Part shown: positions 10,371-21,184 of the stretch, in pieces
Layout: the number at the start of each line of letters is the position of its first letter
How positions within the stretch are numbered: position 1 is the first letter of the stretch
From: Trichomonas tenax
Lineage: Eukaryota > Parabasalia > Trichomonadida > Trichomonadidae
Direction of reading: 5' to 3'
Assembly (NCBI GenBank): GCA_023091735.1
Contig: JALKBU010000107.1
Span: 1 to 64,000, forward strand
DNA length: 64,000 nucleotides
Notes under the pieces: model-generated
Told to the model about the DNA's origin: nothing
What the model saw: the letters and a program-made list of their open reading frames with translations, nothing else
Databases searched by the model: none
Translations under genes and position numbers: made by a program

Positions 10371-11220
10371 AATATGTAAATAAATTGCATCTTATTAGAA
10401 ATGATATTTATTTTTTGAAAACGTCCATTCTCGAGAATAAAAAGTTCATTTTATCTCATTATACTTGAAATATCCATTAATTATTTCCTTGTATTTCTAT
10501 ATAATACTAACTACAAGAATATATTATCTTGAAATAATTACATTTTATATCGTTGAAGTCTAGAAAGTTTCACTTTTATTACTCCATGGATATCATTGTT
10601 AAAAATTTGATTCATCTTATTTATACGACACATAATGCATACATGAAAATGCAGTTCTATTTATAAAGTTTTTGATCATTGATGTTAATAAATATTTAAA
10701 GTTTTTTCTGAACGCTGTTTTATAGAGCAATACTGTGACGCATAGATGCCATTATACGTTCATAGTTATTTTATCCTTTATAGAGCTTCAAAAAGCAATA
10801 TCATTTTTGCATATCTTAGACTATACGTAAACATCATTTGAGCTCTTATCAATGATAAATATGGTTAATATGTAATTTTTCGATCCTATTAACAAAGTCT
10901 AAAGATGAAAATGAGAAAAATAAAAACCTTTGTGACTCATAATTGCTATGAGAACCAACATTGATTTCAATTCTGCTAATTATTTATCGAGTTTAATTTT
11001 AAAAATGTAACATAAAATTTGAGGATTTTGAGAAATCGAATTTAACCCATCAGAATCAAAATTTTAGTTTGGTTTCTTATAAAATCAATAATGCAATAAT
11101 AAAACAGTCACATTTTCATTGACGAAACAAATTTTTTGCCCAATTTTCCGATAATTTATGATAAATATGAAAGTAAACAGATTTTTAGTTGTTCCAAAAA
11201 TCAAAAATTTTCAAGATCAT
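10371..11220. other. intergenic spacer between divergent genes
   Basis: About 850 bases of AT-rich DNA between the minus-strand Ubl-SANT gene and the plus-strand membrane-protein gene. Nothing gene-like seen. Presumably holds the promoters of both. Confidence 0.6.
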
Positions 11221-11226
11221 TCATAA
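11221..11226 (+). promoter_or_regulatory. initiator (Inr) TCATAA
   Basis: TCATAA fits the trichomonad initiator consensus TCAYWY except for the last base. It lies 14 bases before the ATG at 11235. It supports 11235 rather than the upstream non-ATG opening of the frame as the start. Confidence 0.5.
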
Positions 11227-11234
11227 ATTTTATC

Positions 11235-14200
11235 ATGAGAAATTTCCTCGCTTTACGACATCTTTCCACTGTAAGTGAGTTCACGAATTCGGGATTCTAT
11301 GAAATCGACGTTTCTTCGACCGATGTACTCGAAATTCCAATAAAAAAACCAAACACAACTTTTATTATTCACGATTCGAGCGAAAACTATAACGTGGACT
11401 TATATGACTCCCAACAAGTGTTCGTTGGGTCCTACAATGCCAAAACAGAGACATTTGTCACATTAACTAATAAAACGGGAACAATTTTTATCACAAAAAA
11501 TGGAGATCTTTCAAAAATTCATTTTTCGTTAATTGTTCCGGACAGCGAAGGTAAAATGTTCCAATGTAAACTATTTATATTATCCACAGTCTCTACCGAC
11601 ACTTTTGTAATTGATAAAAATGTTCAAAGAGAGAATTCTAACTTTACGATCTTCAATAACGACAGTATTTGCTTCGCTTTCACTTCAACAAACATCCAAT
11701 CTTATCAATTCTCTGGAACAACGGAACAAATTACAAAAATTATCGATGAAGATAAACTTAAGCTTATAATGGTATCAACTCCAAGTACGAACTTCTCAGT
11801 TTCCATTACTCCTACTGAAATTGCTGAAAAAGTTCCTTCAATTACATTCAGAACAGATTATTTCTTCTCTGATCAAATTTTCGTCGAAAATAAGCTTCAT
11901 TTTATCAACCTGATATCAGGTGTTTACGATTTCGTGTCAACAATGTTAAATTACGAAAAAGTTTTAATTTATTGTCCGACTTACACTGTTATTCACTTCC
12001 ACACATTTCCAGGCACAATTGAGATCCTTTCTCAGTCCAAATCTTATGGATATATCTCTGCATACAATCCAGCTTTCGCTTTTGGACCAGAATATGGAAG
12101 AATCATTATAAGAAACGCAGGACATGACTTTATATCATTTTCGGCCATTGTTCACAATGACGTTGAGTGCGAAAACATTCTTTTGTATTCAGACTTCACA
12201 AATGACATGATTCAGATCAAGAATACGACATTTGACATGTGTATCTTTGTTTCCACGAAAGATCCGATATCAATTCATGGTCCTGTTAATGTATCATTTG
12301 ATGTTTATGTGCAAAGAAATGCATCGCAAACTTATGAAACCCTCGAATTCCAGCAGGTTAACTCTATATTGATGCACTATAAGACTTCCGTTGGCAGAAA
12401 CATTAACATTAGAATCGAATCAGATCAAACATCGACTTTCTCCTGCAGATTCTCTGACAACTATCAGCCATTCCTTTTGACTCAGGGAGACCTTAGAGAT
12501 GCCACGCATCCATTAGTAATTACTGCAAACAAAGTCTCCCAAAGGATCATCGAACTTAAAAAAGGCCAGAATTTTGTGATAAACGTTCTTTCTCCAATGG
12601 CAGCTGTCATTCATGATAACACTTACGTAACAAAGAAAGCGTTTGTCAACGACACAGAGATTCCTTTCATAGATCTGTTCGACTTTGGAACAAACACAGG
12701 AAAGATTGTTTGCAATCAATCTTCTCCAGAAGAAACATTTAATGTTCTTATTACTATTTTCCCGAACACTTATTCGAAAATACACTTCACATCCAAATCC
12801 AACAATTTCAGTTTGATTAATCCTTTATATTCCAGCTTCAGTGATTTGATTATTAGTGACAGTTCTAAGGTACTGTATATTTATTCATCGACGGATGTTA
12901 GAACAATCACAACGTCGTTCAGTCTCGGATTTAATTCAGACACGATTCGCATTCTCTCAGATTACAGCGGCAGAGAATATTCATTCAGTGATACAATTAA
13001 ATACACAACAAACTTCTTTGCTTTCAGCCTCACAACATCATTTCAAACAGTTGCTCAATATGTCAAAGTTTCTTTCGATCAAAGTTCATCGGATTCTTAC
13101 CAATACGAGATAAATTATCAGTCATCAGGCGAAGCCAGAGAAATCACGAGTGATTTAACTTATAGCGAGAGATTAATCACATTGTGCATCACTCAATTCA
13201 ACGATTTCAAAGTTTACAGTAACTCACTTGATGTTAAGTTAAATCTTAATGGACGAGATTTCTTTGTCGTAGTGCATAACAAGAATTATACAGGACATGC
13301 TTACATGGGAGCAACAAACGAGTTTGTTGGTGTATTTTCACCAATCAACTACACATATGGCGTTTACCTTCCTTTAAGCGGTATAGTGACGATTACATCA
13401 CCATCCAAAATCATTTACTTCAGTGTCATTAAATTAAATATCCCAAACAACATTGTGTGTGCAAAAATAGCGCTTTCTAATGTATATAATTACCAATTCT
13501 TCGTATCGAAAGAATCTGTTGATAAACACGGTGCTAGAAATATCACAATGAAGCCATCGCAAAATTTATGTTACTTCTTCATGTCCCCTTATGTCACAAA
13601 TCTTTCGGTATCAACAAAGTTATCAGGACCTGATTATATATATTCATTCGTTCCAATCAAAGGCTTAGTACAGATGTTCACACAAACAAAGAGAAGTGGC
13701 GATATGACGTTCGTAAGATCTGCGATTTTCACCGCGGTTATCAGCAGCCAAAACAGCGAACGATGGAGTATTGACGCAGTAACAGACCAATACAGTGATG
13801 ACGTTTTATTAAACTATACAACAACAATTGTTCCACCGCAAGGCCCTGCTCTTCTTTATAACTCATATTCCCCATTGGAGAAGGATGATAAGAGCTTCGT
13901 TTTGATGCTTTCTACCATTCTACTAATCATCTTCATTACTATTATCATCATAATGTTGATATATTGCGGTGTTATGCACTACGTCAGAAGGAGGATCGAT
14001 AGAGAGCTTAGAGAAGAACAGAACCAGAACAATGTTAATGATCCGATCAATGACAGCAGTCTCACACCTTCTCGTCCTGATCCAGCAAGCGCAAACGATG
14101 ATCAGAGAAACAACAATAATAGTGATTCCCTGGAAAATCTTGATGATGAAAATCCACAAGATGATGGAACAGAGCATCCATACATGATGGATCAGCATGA

Positions 14201-14246
14201 AGCCGCTTCTAACCCATATTTGAGACAAAATTTGATTCATGATTAA
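11235..14246 (+). CDS. large single-pass membrane protein, trichomonad-specific
   Basis: About 1003 residues from the first ATG; the frame is open upstream but without Met. No known domain recognised. The long N-terminal region is beta-rich in composition (many alternating hydrophobic/Ser/Thr stretches) with many potential N-glycosylation sites. One strong transmembrane segment (Ile/Leu-rich, just after KDDKSF) lies ~125 residues from the end, followed by basic residues (RRRIDRELR) and a polar Asn/Asp-rich cytoplasmic tail. This is the layout of a type I surface protein, though the N-terminal MRNFLALRHL is only a weak signal peptide. It converges tail-to-tail with the subtilisin gene (gap 97 bases); both encode membrane-anchored proteins with long ectodomains. 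Function unknown. Confidence 0.85.
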   Translation: MRNFLALRHLSTVSEFTNSGFYEIDVSSTDVLEIPIKKPNTTFIIHDSSENYNVDLYDSQQVFVGSYNAKTETFVTLTNKTGTIFITKNGDLSKIHFSLIVPDSEGKMFQCKLFILSTVSTDTFVIDKNVQRENSNFTIFNNDSICFAFTSTNIQSYQFSGTTEQITKIIDEDKLKLIMVSTPSTNFSVSITPTEIAEKVPSITFRTDYFFSDQIFVENKLHFINLISGVYDFVSTMLNYEKVLIYCPTYTVIHFHTFPGTIEILSQSKSYGYISAYNPAFAFGPEYGRIIIRNAGHDFISFSAIVHNDVECENILLYSDFTNDMIQIKNTTFDMCIFVSTKDPISIHGPVNVSFDVYVQRNASQTYETLEFQQVNSILMHYKTSVGRNINIRIESDQTSTFSCRFSDNYQPFLLTQGDLRDATHPLVITANKVSQRIIELKKGQNFVINVLSPMAAVIHDNTYVTKKAFVNDTEIPFIDLFDFGTNTGKIVCNQSSPEETFNVLITIFPNTYSKIHFTSKSNNFSLINPLYSSFSDLIISDSSKVLYIYSSTDVRTITTSFSLGFNSDTIRILSDYSGREYSFSDTIKYTTNFFAFSLTTSFQTVAQYVKVSFDQSSSDSYQYEINYQSSGEAREITSDLTYSERLITLCITQFNDFKVYSNSLDVKLNLNGRDFFVVVHNKNYTGHAYMGATNEFVGVFSPINYTYGVYLPLSGIVTITSPSKIIYFSVIKLNIPNNIVCAKIALSNVYNYQFFVSKESVDKHGARNITMKPSQNLCYFFMSPYVTNLSVSTKLSGPDYIYSFVPIKGLVQMFTQTKRSGDMTFVRSAIFTAVISSQNSERWSIDAVTDQYSDDVLLNYTTTIVPPQGPALLYNSYSPLEKDDKSFVLMLSTILLIIFITIIIIMLIYCGVMHYVRRRIDRELREEQNQNNVNDPINDSSLTPSRPDPASANDDQRNNNNSDSLENLDDENPQDDGTEHPYMMDQHEAASNPYLRQNLIHD

Positions 14247-14343
14247 TATATATTTGTTATTTAATATAAACATTTTTGTTATTATCAATTTTCATTTAAA
14301 ACATATTTATCTAAATACAAACAAAAAATAATATATAAAAACT

Positions 14344-17322
14344 CTATGATGATTGGGAAACATCAATAGATATACTTTGTGAAGTGTAATCTTCCTCTTG
14401 CTCGTAATCTTCTTCATATTCATACTGCTCATCTTCTTTCTCATTGTCTTTATCTTCGATCTTCACCTTCTTCCTTCTCTTCGTAACTACGATGACAATG
14501 ATAATGCAAACAATGACGAGCAACGCGCAGAATGCACTGGAAATCAAAATTATTGCTGTCGTGTTCTTGTTGACGCTTTTTGAAGTCACGAGCGATACCG
14601 GTTGAACTGTTGTTGGTCCTGGAAGTAATGTAACATGGGAAGCTGGTGTGTTATCGATATCCTTACCAATATAGAATCTTGTTAAGGATGGACTCTGTGA
14701 GATTGGCGCTACAGCAATATATGAATGTGTCTCGTTTTCGACGAAGAACTTTCCTAATCTCGCTTCGAAGATGGACATTCTGCAGTAGCAACGAGCGTTA
14801 AGTTCTGCTGTTGGACACATACACGCGTGGAAGTAATTGTGCGAAAGGTCGCTAATATATACTGAATAATCAGTCTGTGCAGAAGTAGTGAATGAGAACC
14901 ATGAATACTGCATCGGCTGAATAATCTTTGTAGCAGATACATTGTATGGAAGTGTTTCGACTTTCTCTCTGCAAATAAAGCCTCTTGTACCTTCAACACA
15001 AACGCAGCGTCCGTTTTCGTCGTAGATATTCGAAGAGCACGTTGACAAACTCTGCGTATTCTCGATCAATTTAACTGATGTTGATCCGATGCCTCCCAAG
15101 ATAGCGAGAGAATAGTTTTCAACGTAGCCTTCGCCGTAATCGTTAGCGAAAACATAGAGCTTGTAGACGCCCATATCAGCATCGGTAACCAATATTCTCT
15201 CGTTCGTGCTGAGGCTTTCATCGGCGATATCTGTGTGATTATTAGCAACGACGAAATCACCGTCAGGCTTCTCGAGAATGATACCGAAGTCCGCAAATAA
15301 AACATAATTCGAAGATGTCGGTCTGTCGACATAACTCATTGTGATGGAAAGATTTGCTTTCTTTGTTGTCATAATCTGATATGTGTGGAACTGCCCCGGT
15401 TTTAGAGGAACTCTATCGAGGAAGAAAGGCTTTAATTCCTTCAATCCGATGCCGCGTGCGAGATAAGGCACTCCATAGCCAGAAGATGGTGTTCTGAAGA
15501 AACCAGGATATATCTGAATAGCAGAATTAATCAAACAAGCTCTGATGAGACTTGAGCTTGGCTTCGTGATTCCTTTATAACTGCCTTTGTTGAACCATTG
15601 CCTAACGATTGCTGCAGAGCCGGAAATAAGAGGGGCTGCCATAGAAGTGCCTGTTTTCTCTGATAATGCGTCCATTCCTGTTCCTGTGGCTTTAGCTTTT
15701 GCAGAGATTAAGTTGTAGCCCGGACCTGCGAGATCAGGTTTCGTGATTCCGTTGAAACACGGTCCTTGGCTGGAATAAGGATGTGAATATATATCATATC
15801 CCACCAAGAGATCTGCTTCAACATTGACTTTTGTCCATGATTTAATAACGTCTGTTAATTTTGGATCAATTCTTGCGCAAACAATGTCCTTCGGCGTCGA
15901 TGATGTGCAAGATTCTGTTGTGTAAATAAAGATTGCTGCTTTTGCATCAATCGCTTTCTGCATTTCTGTGCATGGATCTCCTGTTGTGAAGTACGCTGTG
16001 CCTTCTTGTGGTGTGTCAAAACTGAGTGGAATGTCTTTGTATGTCTTCAGTTTTGGAGTAACAGGAAAATATGGCGATGAATAATTTGGAGTACCAATCA
16101 TTGGAATTTTCGTTGAAGTATCACCTGTGAATTTGTAGGCTCTATAGAGAGGATACTCGAAGTGGAATGAACTTGGTTTTGCTGTCATTCCAACTGTTAA
16201 AGCATTTTTCGAATCTCCTGGCGAAACGACGGTCATTGGGCCATAAACGTTGCCTGCAGAGAATACGAACAATATATCCGAGTTGTTGTAAGCGAGTTCA
16301 TCGAACATGCTCGTGTATTCGTGCGTATATTCATTGAAATTCCAACTATTTGAGTAAATTCCTGAATTTAACATTTTCATGTTAGACACAACGCTTTTAT
16401 AGTTTGGTGTCGCACTTAAATCACCTGTTATATTTGCATAACCCATATCGATCATATATAATTTTGATTTGGGCGCAATTCCATTATATTGCGATATATA
16501 GCTGTCATTTGTCTGGGACTCTCCAAGCGCAGCACCAGCAACGTGAGTGCCATGTCCGTTTGCGTAATCCACATAATCACTATATGCTTCGATTCGAACA
16601 ATTTTTCTGTGGTTCATATTCGTTTTGTTGATGCTGTTCATGATGTTCTGTGTGGGATCAACAAAAAAATCGTGATTAAAATCAATTCCTGTATCGCCGA
16701 TAGTAATTATTTGATCTTTGCCATTCAGGCCTTGGTTGTGAAGGTCTCTTCCGACTAGGTAAGCTCCCAATTTATTATATTTAAGAAAATTTTGGTGAGT
16801 TAACAAATATCCTACTGAATATCTGTTATTTATTTGATATTTTGGCGCGATTTTGTATGAACTGACGCAGTGGTCTGCATCCAAAATGCCTATATCTGAT
16901 AAGTTCTTAACTATGTAGAGATTATCTGTCAATTGTTGGTAATTTAATTTTGGATACCAATTTGCACATGCGGTAACTAAATAGTTTTCCTCGTCTGACG
17001 AAAATGCACGCTTAGATTGGTTCTTTGTCTTGCACCATACTTTTACACCATCAATATTTCGAATATTCCTGTATTCTGTTTCGCTGAGGTAAGAATAGAA
17101 GATATTCGGATACACCTGATTCGATATTTTGAATACCGAATCGAACGAATTTCTGAATAATGGTTGAATTTTCGGCAAGTTAATCAAAACTTGGATATAG
17201 AACCACCCGAAACTTTGGTTACAAGAACTGTAAGTTGAATTTGCCTGATAGGCGTCGAATGGCGATGAAATCAGATGAATTCGAGCGCCCATCAGAAAAT
17301 TTAAAATTTTTGTAGCCGTCAT
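14344..17322 (-). CDS. membrane-anchored subtilisin-like serine peptidase (family S8)
   Basis: 992 residues. The catalytic triad is visible: Asp210 in IGDTGID, His257 in NGHGTHVAG, Ser560 in GTSMAAP, with oxyanion Asn358 in FSAGN. All are intact, so it should be active. Between the Asn and Ser blocks (about 400-510) sits a protease-associated-like insertion. After the catalytic domain comes a beta-rich region, then a short EGF-like Cys cluster (CVCVEG...CRE), then one transmembrane helix (about 922-946) and a basic-then-acidic cytoplasmic tail. Related subtilisins are known in trichomonads as surface or secreted peptidases. A classical N-terminal signal peptide is not obvious. Likely role: surface proteolysis. 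Confidence 0.93.
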   Translation of the reverse strand: MTATKILNFLMGARIHLISSPFDAYQANSTYSSCNQSFGWFYIQVLINLPKIQPLFRNSFDSVFKISNQVYPNIFYSYLSETEYRNIRNIDGVKVWCKTKNQSKRAFSSDEENYLVTACANWYPKLNYQQLTDNLYIVKNLSDIGILDADHCVSSYKIAPKYQINNRYSVGYLLTHQNFLKYNKLGAYLVGRDLHNQGLNGKDQIITIGDTGIDFNHDFFVDPTQNIMNSINKTNMNHRKIVRIEAYSDYVDYANGHGTHVAGAALGESQTNDSYISQYNGIAPKSKLYMIDMGYANITGDLSATPNYKSVVSNMKMLNSGIYSNSWNFNEYTHEYTSMFDELAYNNSDILFVFSAGNVYGPMTVVSPGDSKNALTVGMTAKPSSFHFEYPLYRAYKFTGDTSTKIPMIGTPNYSSPYFPVTPKLKTYKDIPLSFDTPQEGTAYFTTGDPCTEMQKAIDAKAAIFIYTTESCTSSTPKDIVCARIDPKLTDVIKSWTKVNVEADLLVGYDIYSHPYSSQGPCFNGITKPDLAGPGYNLISAKAKATGTGMDALSEKTGTSMAAPLISGSAAIVRQWFNKGSYKGITKPSSSLIRACLINSAIQIYPGFFRTPSSGYGVPYLARGIGLKELKPFFLDRVPLKPGQFHTYQIMTTKKANLSITMSYVDRPTSSNYVLFADFGIILEKPDGDFVVANNHTDIADESLSTNERILVTDADMGVYKLYVFANDYGEGYVENYSLAILGGIGSTSVKLIENTQSLSTCSSNIYDENGRCVCVEGTRGFICREKVETLPYNVSATKIIQPMQYSWFSFTTSAQTDYSVYISDLSHNYFHACMCPTAELNARCYCRMSIFEARLGKFFVENETHSYIAVAPISQSPSLTRFYIGKDIDNTPASHVTLLPGPTTVQPVSLVTSKSVNKNTTAIILISSAFCALLVIVCIIIVIVVTKRRKKVKIEDKDNEKEDEQYEYEEDYEQEEDYTSQSISIDVSQSS

Positions 17323-17323
17323 T

Positions 17324-17329
17324 TTATGA
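17324..17329 (-). promoter_or_regulatory. initiator TCATAA next to the subtilisin ATG
   Basis: On the minus strand TCATAA directly precedes the ATG at 17322, leaving a leader of only a few bases. Very short leaders are usual in trichomonads. Confidence 0.5.
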
Positions 17330-17800
17330 TGAAGGAAAATGTTCTAAATCGTCGGAAAAAAGAGTTTTTTTGTTCACTAAGGATCATGTAAACATCTCAA
17401 TTTTTTGAGAAGCGAAAATTTGAGAACATATGATTTCCATCTTATACCCAGTTATACATGCCACAAAGGTGCAAAAAGTGACAAGTGGTGCTTGGTCTGG
17501 CGTGTCAAAACTGTTTGTTTCAAATGACAATGTAAATATTTTACTTGTCAGATTTATCGAAAAAGTCACATTAAACCACTTATAAAATCAGTTATGGAGA
17601 CATCGATGTGGTGAATCAAGCACTGCATAGGTTCTGCATGATCACTACAATGCTCTGAATGTAATTTTCTGATATTTTTGATTTAATGCATTAAATGCGA
17701 TCTCAATAATATCGTTTTGGTTGTTGCTGCAATATATGTTTGCTAAGTATCAGCACTTTTATAAATAATTGATATTTAATTTGTCAGTTTTTTATATCTA
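17330..17800. other. intergenic, no gene seen
   Basis: AT-rich spacer upstream of the subtilisin gene. Contains GTGACA/TTGTCA-type motifs near 17480 and 17545. No coding signal. Confidence 0.55.
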
Positions 17801-18804
17801 ATGAAAGCAGTCCCCGAAGGCTATGAATTCGATCCAGATCACTCAACACCAAAAAATCCCCAGTTCCGCTGCAAATGTTACAACGGAGAAAGATAGCAAT
17901 GCTTATTTCATAACAGAAGATCACTATTAAAAGACCATAAGCATGTATTTCCACCATCTGCTAATTCCAACGATGAAGCAATTTTGCTTGCGATGATAGA
18001 GCTCTATGCAGCTCATACATTTTCATTGATAACGATGGGATCACCGGAAATGAAAAACCTAATCCTTGTAACTATACAAAAACAATCGAATGCCTTAAAG
18101 CTGGTATAACAGACATAGAAACGATATATAAGCATCTTGGACGCACTGAGTTTCGAAACAAATTTGTTTCTTCGACAATTGACATTACAAGAGAAGTTGT
18201 CGGTCAAATATGGGATGATTACATTTCAGTGTGCATTGATGTCGGCAAAACGCTAAACAAATCGACATTAAACATAACTATACATAATCCCAATGCGATG
18301 CTTGTACCTTACCCACTGAAAATTATAACAAATTTTGATAGCACCCTTCAAGAGTATCAGAATGCAATTACTATGATCATAGAACTACTTCAAAATGTTA
18401 ACGTTGGATTAATCATCACGGACAACCTCCCAGTCCAAGTTACCGCAGTTGACCACCGAGACAACCAAACCGATATGATTCGTTTTCCGTGTCTATGTCA
18501 TACCGTTTAACTTGCACTCTCGGATTTTCTTAACTTTTGTCCACCAGCGGAAATGAATTTCAATCTACTCCATCGAGCCTCAGTAATTTTGCGAAAACCA
18601 GAATACAAGAATATGAATGTTTTTTTTTCAACGATAGACAACATTTTTAATATTCGGTCAACTCAAGCAAAACCGTCCTTGATCTTCGGAAAAGTTCAAG
18701 GAAAATACGTAATCAAGAATTCAGAACTTAAAAAAACAGATTTAAATGCTCCACATAAGTCAGCCTTATATGTATTCTCAACATTTTCCTCATTAATTGT
18801 GTGA
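17801..18804 (+). pseudogene. decayed hAT-like transposase
   Basis: A discontinuous coding relic. From the ATG at 17801 the frame has a C2H2-like zinc-finger pattern (CKCYNGER ... HNRR ... DHKH) interrupted by TAG at 17894, a frameshift near 18100, and TAA in place of a Gln codon near 18508. The parts in order show a Cys/His finger, a stretch with ISVCIDVGK (possible first catalytic Asp), LIITDN (possible second Asp), and CLCHTV-LALSDF, which resembles the C..H...L block of hAT-superfamily RNase H-like transposases. Family assignment is from these motifs only; another cut-and-paste superfamily is possible. Terminal inverted repeats were not identified. It cannot be functional as it stands. 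Confidence 0.55.
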
Positions 18805-19376
18805 TTTTATAAATTTTTTTTGTCTTAATTTACGTGCATATTACTACAGCTTAGTACTGCTTCTCATACAAAACGTATTGGTTATTTCTAATTTGATATC
18901 ATAATCAGTTATCAAATTGTATTCTTTCTTTGCATCAGGCATATGAATGAATTTAATATGTATTAAGTTATTCAAACCATTGTGAAACGAAATCAAGTGT
19001 TTTTAATATCTTTCGTAATTTTTAAGATTGAAATATTTGAAATACAACAACAGTTTTGAAGTTGATCGATAAACAAGCATGCACTATTGTTGGTAAATGC
19101 ATTGTGGTGGGTTGGTTTGTAAGCACCGTTGAAGATGACCCTGGAGAAAATTTATTGCCAAATCAAAATGAAAAACTCTTAAAATTGTGCTGAGAACTTG
19201 CTATGTATTATACGCTGTATATAAAAAAACAAGTTTTTGTGTGATTTCATGAGAATCTTGAAAAAACTAAGATTATCTTGATGCGAAAAAGTTTGCACCA
19301 GCCTGCACATTAATCAATATGGCTAAATGTAACGAACCACACTGTCTTTTGTGCTTTATCCATCCGCTCCCCTCCG

Positions 19377-19430
19377 CCCTGCGCCATGGTGAAAATTCAA
19401 TACAGCGCCACTTTGCGTCATGGCGCAGGG
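19377..19430. repeat. GC-rich 12-bp perfect fold-back
   Basis: CCCTGCGCCATG at 19377-19388 pairs with 19419-19430; the loop is 30 nt. The GC content is far above the surrounding DNA, and similar GCGCC motifs recur at 19668-19712. It could be the centre of a small fold-back element or a structured RNA. Confidence 0.65.
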
Positions 19431-19578
19431 TGGTTCTAAAAAGAATGCCCAAAACGGTGCTTCTTTATTATAATCAGCATATGCTAGTATATCAAAATAT
19501 GAAGGTTTCCTCAAATAAAATACTTTAAAAAGATTAAAAAAACTTGGTCAAATTATCGAAATTTGGTAAAATTTGTTA

Positions 19579-19654
19579 TTTTTTCATGTCAATAAAGCAT
19601 TTTTACATGACAGTAAGAGTATGTTTACATGGCAATAGTCAATTTTACATGACA
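19579..19654. repeat. phased TTTACATGRCA motif array
   Basis: Four related motifs at 19579 (TTTCATGTCA), 19601 (TTTACATGACA), 19623 (TTTACATGGCA) and 19643 (TTTACATGACA), spaced 20-22 bases, about two helical turns. The same motif recurs singly at intergenic sites throughout the window. It may be a protein-binding site array or an eroded tandem repeat. Confidence 0.6.
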
Positions 19655-20243
19655 GAAAAATTAACCCGTGGCGAACCATATGGCGCCTAAATTCCTGCGC
19701 CATTGTGGCATGTATATTTTATATCTAAATTTTAAAGGCTTTTTAGATTTTTACTTTTGAGTCACGTTTTATGATTTTACATTTTCAAAAAGTGTTGATA
19801 AAGTCTAATATCATAAATTTTCGATTTTACTTTAAATATAAACTTAACATTAATAATGATATCGATTTATCAATAAAACAAAGTTATTACCTTTTTTAAT
19901 CGTAAATCGTGTGTCTTTTTAATATTGCTTTATTTATATGATGTTAATTTTTTCCTGTGAATTAATGCTTTCTCCATTCTCTAAATAATCGCTGTTTTGA
20001 TGATGGATATCATCACAAAACACTTTTATTAAAATATTGACGCAATGAGCATGGAGCAGTGAACGATGAGAATTATAATTATATTTGATGATAAAATTAA
20101 TTATTTAGATAGGTTATCACTTTAAGAGTACATAATACTCGCCTATGTTGGTCGATCTGCAAGGTTATATCAAAATGAAATGGTGAAAAAAATTATCAAC
20201 AAATTGGCGGAAATAATAAACACAGTTTAAAATAGATTAATAT

Positions 20244-21041
20244 TTACAAACATGTCAAGAAGGACTTTCCGCAGTCTATATCTGATGCTGCAGCGTAATA
20301 TAACTTTCTTTCGAATGGTGAAACATTATTATTGATGAGTTCAACCATATCCTTGATACCGATATCTCTGTTAGCCTTAAGTGATTTCCAAACGAAGTAT
20401 GATAAAAACGTATTTGGCTTTGATGAGAAGAAAGCAGACTTCGGAGGTATGAATAAACCTTCAAGTGTTAAATGATTAGTTTCTATTGCTTCTGTATCTA
20501 TAAATACGGACAACCTCGAATTTAGGAGTTTATATGCTTTGACTGATTCGATAACACTTTTCAGAGGGAACATCTTATCATTTGCTGCCAAGAAAAGCAT
20601 TCTTCTCTCATCATCTGTGGATTTATAATATCCGTTGTAGAAAATAATAAGATTTTCTGAAACTTTTGATAAAAATATTCGCAACCAAGTTAAAATAACT
20701 GTGCGTGGTGCATCAACTAAGGTGTAGCATGTAAATCCGTAATTTTCAACGCATTTTGCTGTTAAAATTGCATCATTAACCGGTCCAACAAATTGAACAT
20801 TTGTTTTAGGATTGAGTGTTTCCGAGATAATCAGTACAATTTTACTTTCTAGAGTTTTTAAATCCTTGTGGGACATTTTTGATAAATCTTTTGAGTTTAG
20901 TTTAAGAAAATCAATTCTTTGTTGAATATTTCCTGAATCTCTCATGCTCTTGAGTGTTTCAAGACTTGATTCAGATGGTAAAGATTGGAAAAATGTTTCT
21001 TCCTCAAAATTAGAAACACTAGAGCTTCCAACACATCCCAT
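20244..21041 (-). CDS. caspase/metacaspase-like protein lacking catalytic residues, N-myristoylation motif
   Basis: 265 residues. Residues 84-139 follow the start of a metacaspase p20 fold: a GPVNDA turn, helix, a GFTCYTL strand, a long helix, and the LIIFY strand. Where an active enzyme has YSGHG this protein has YNGYY (residues 135-139), so the catalytic His is missing. Where DxCHSG is expected it has FIDTEAI (180-186), so the catalytic Cys is missing too. The remaining C-terminal part (about 210-245) looks like the small-subunit helices. The N-terminus MGCVGSSS is a good myristoylation (Gly2) and palmitoylation (Cys3) signal, so membrane attachment is likely. Best read as a pseudo-caspase with a scaffold or regulatory role. 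Fold assignment is by pattern only. Confidence 0.6.
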   Translation of the reverse strand: MGCVGSSSVSNFEEETFFQSLPSESSLETLKSMRDSGNIQQRIDFLKLNSKDLSKMSHKDLKTLESKIVLIISETLNPKTNVQFVGPVNDAILTAKCVENYGFTCYTLVDAPRTVILTWLRIFLSKVSENLIIFYNGYYKSTDDERRMLFLAANDKMFPLKSVIESVKAYKLLNSRLSVFIDTEAIETNHLTLEGLFIPPKSAFFSSKPNTFLSYFVWKSLKANRDIGIKDMVELINNNVSPFERKLYYAAASDIDCGKSFLTCL

Positions 21042-21184
21042 TTGTTGTTTTTTGTCACATTTTATCAGAATTCATGAAAAATTGACATTGTAAAGCTAAA
21101 ATTGTTGACATAAAATTTGTTTTTAAATTTTACATGTCAAAACGATTTGGAATATTTAACAAGACAAAAATTTTATTTTACGTG

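Larger units (their letters stand above)
18805..20243. other. intergenic with motif array and GC-rich fold-back
   Basis: No gene supported. It contains a perfect 12-bp inverted repeat (19377-19388 with 19419-19430, built on CCCTGCGCCATG), further GCGCC-rich pieces to 19712, and a run of TTTACATGRCA-type motifs at 19579-19654. Confidence 0.6.
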
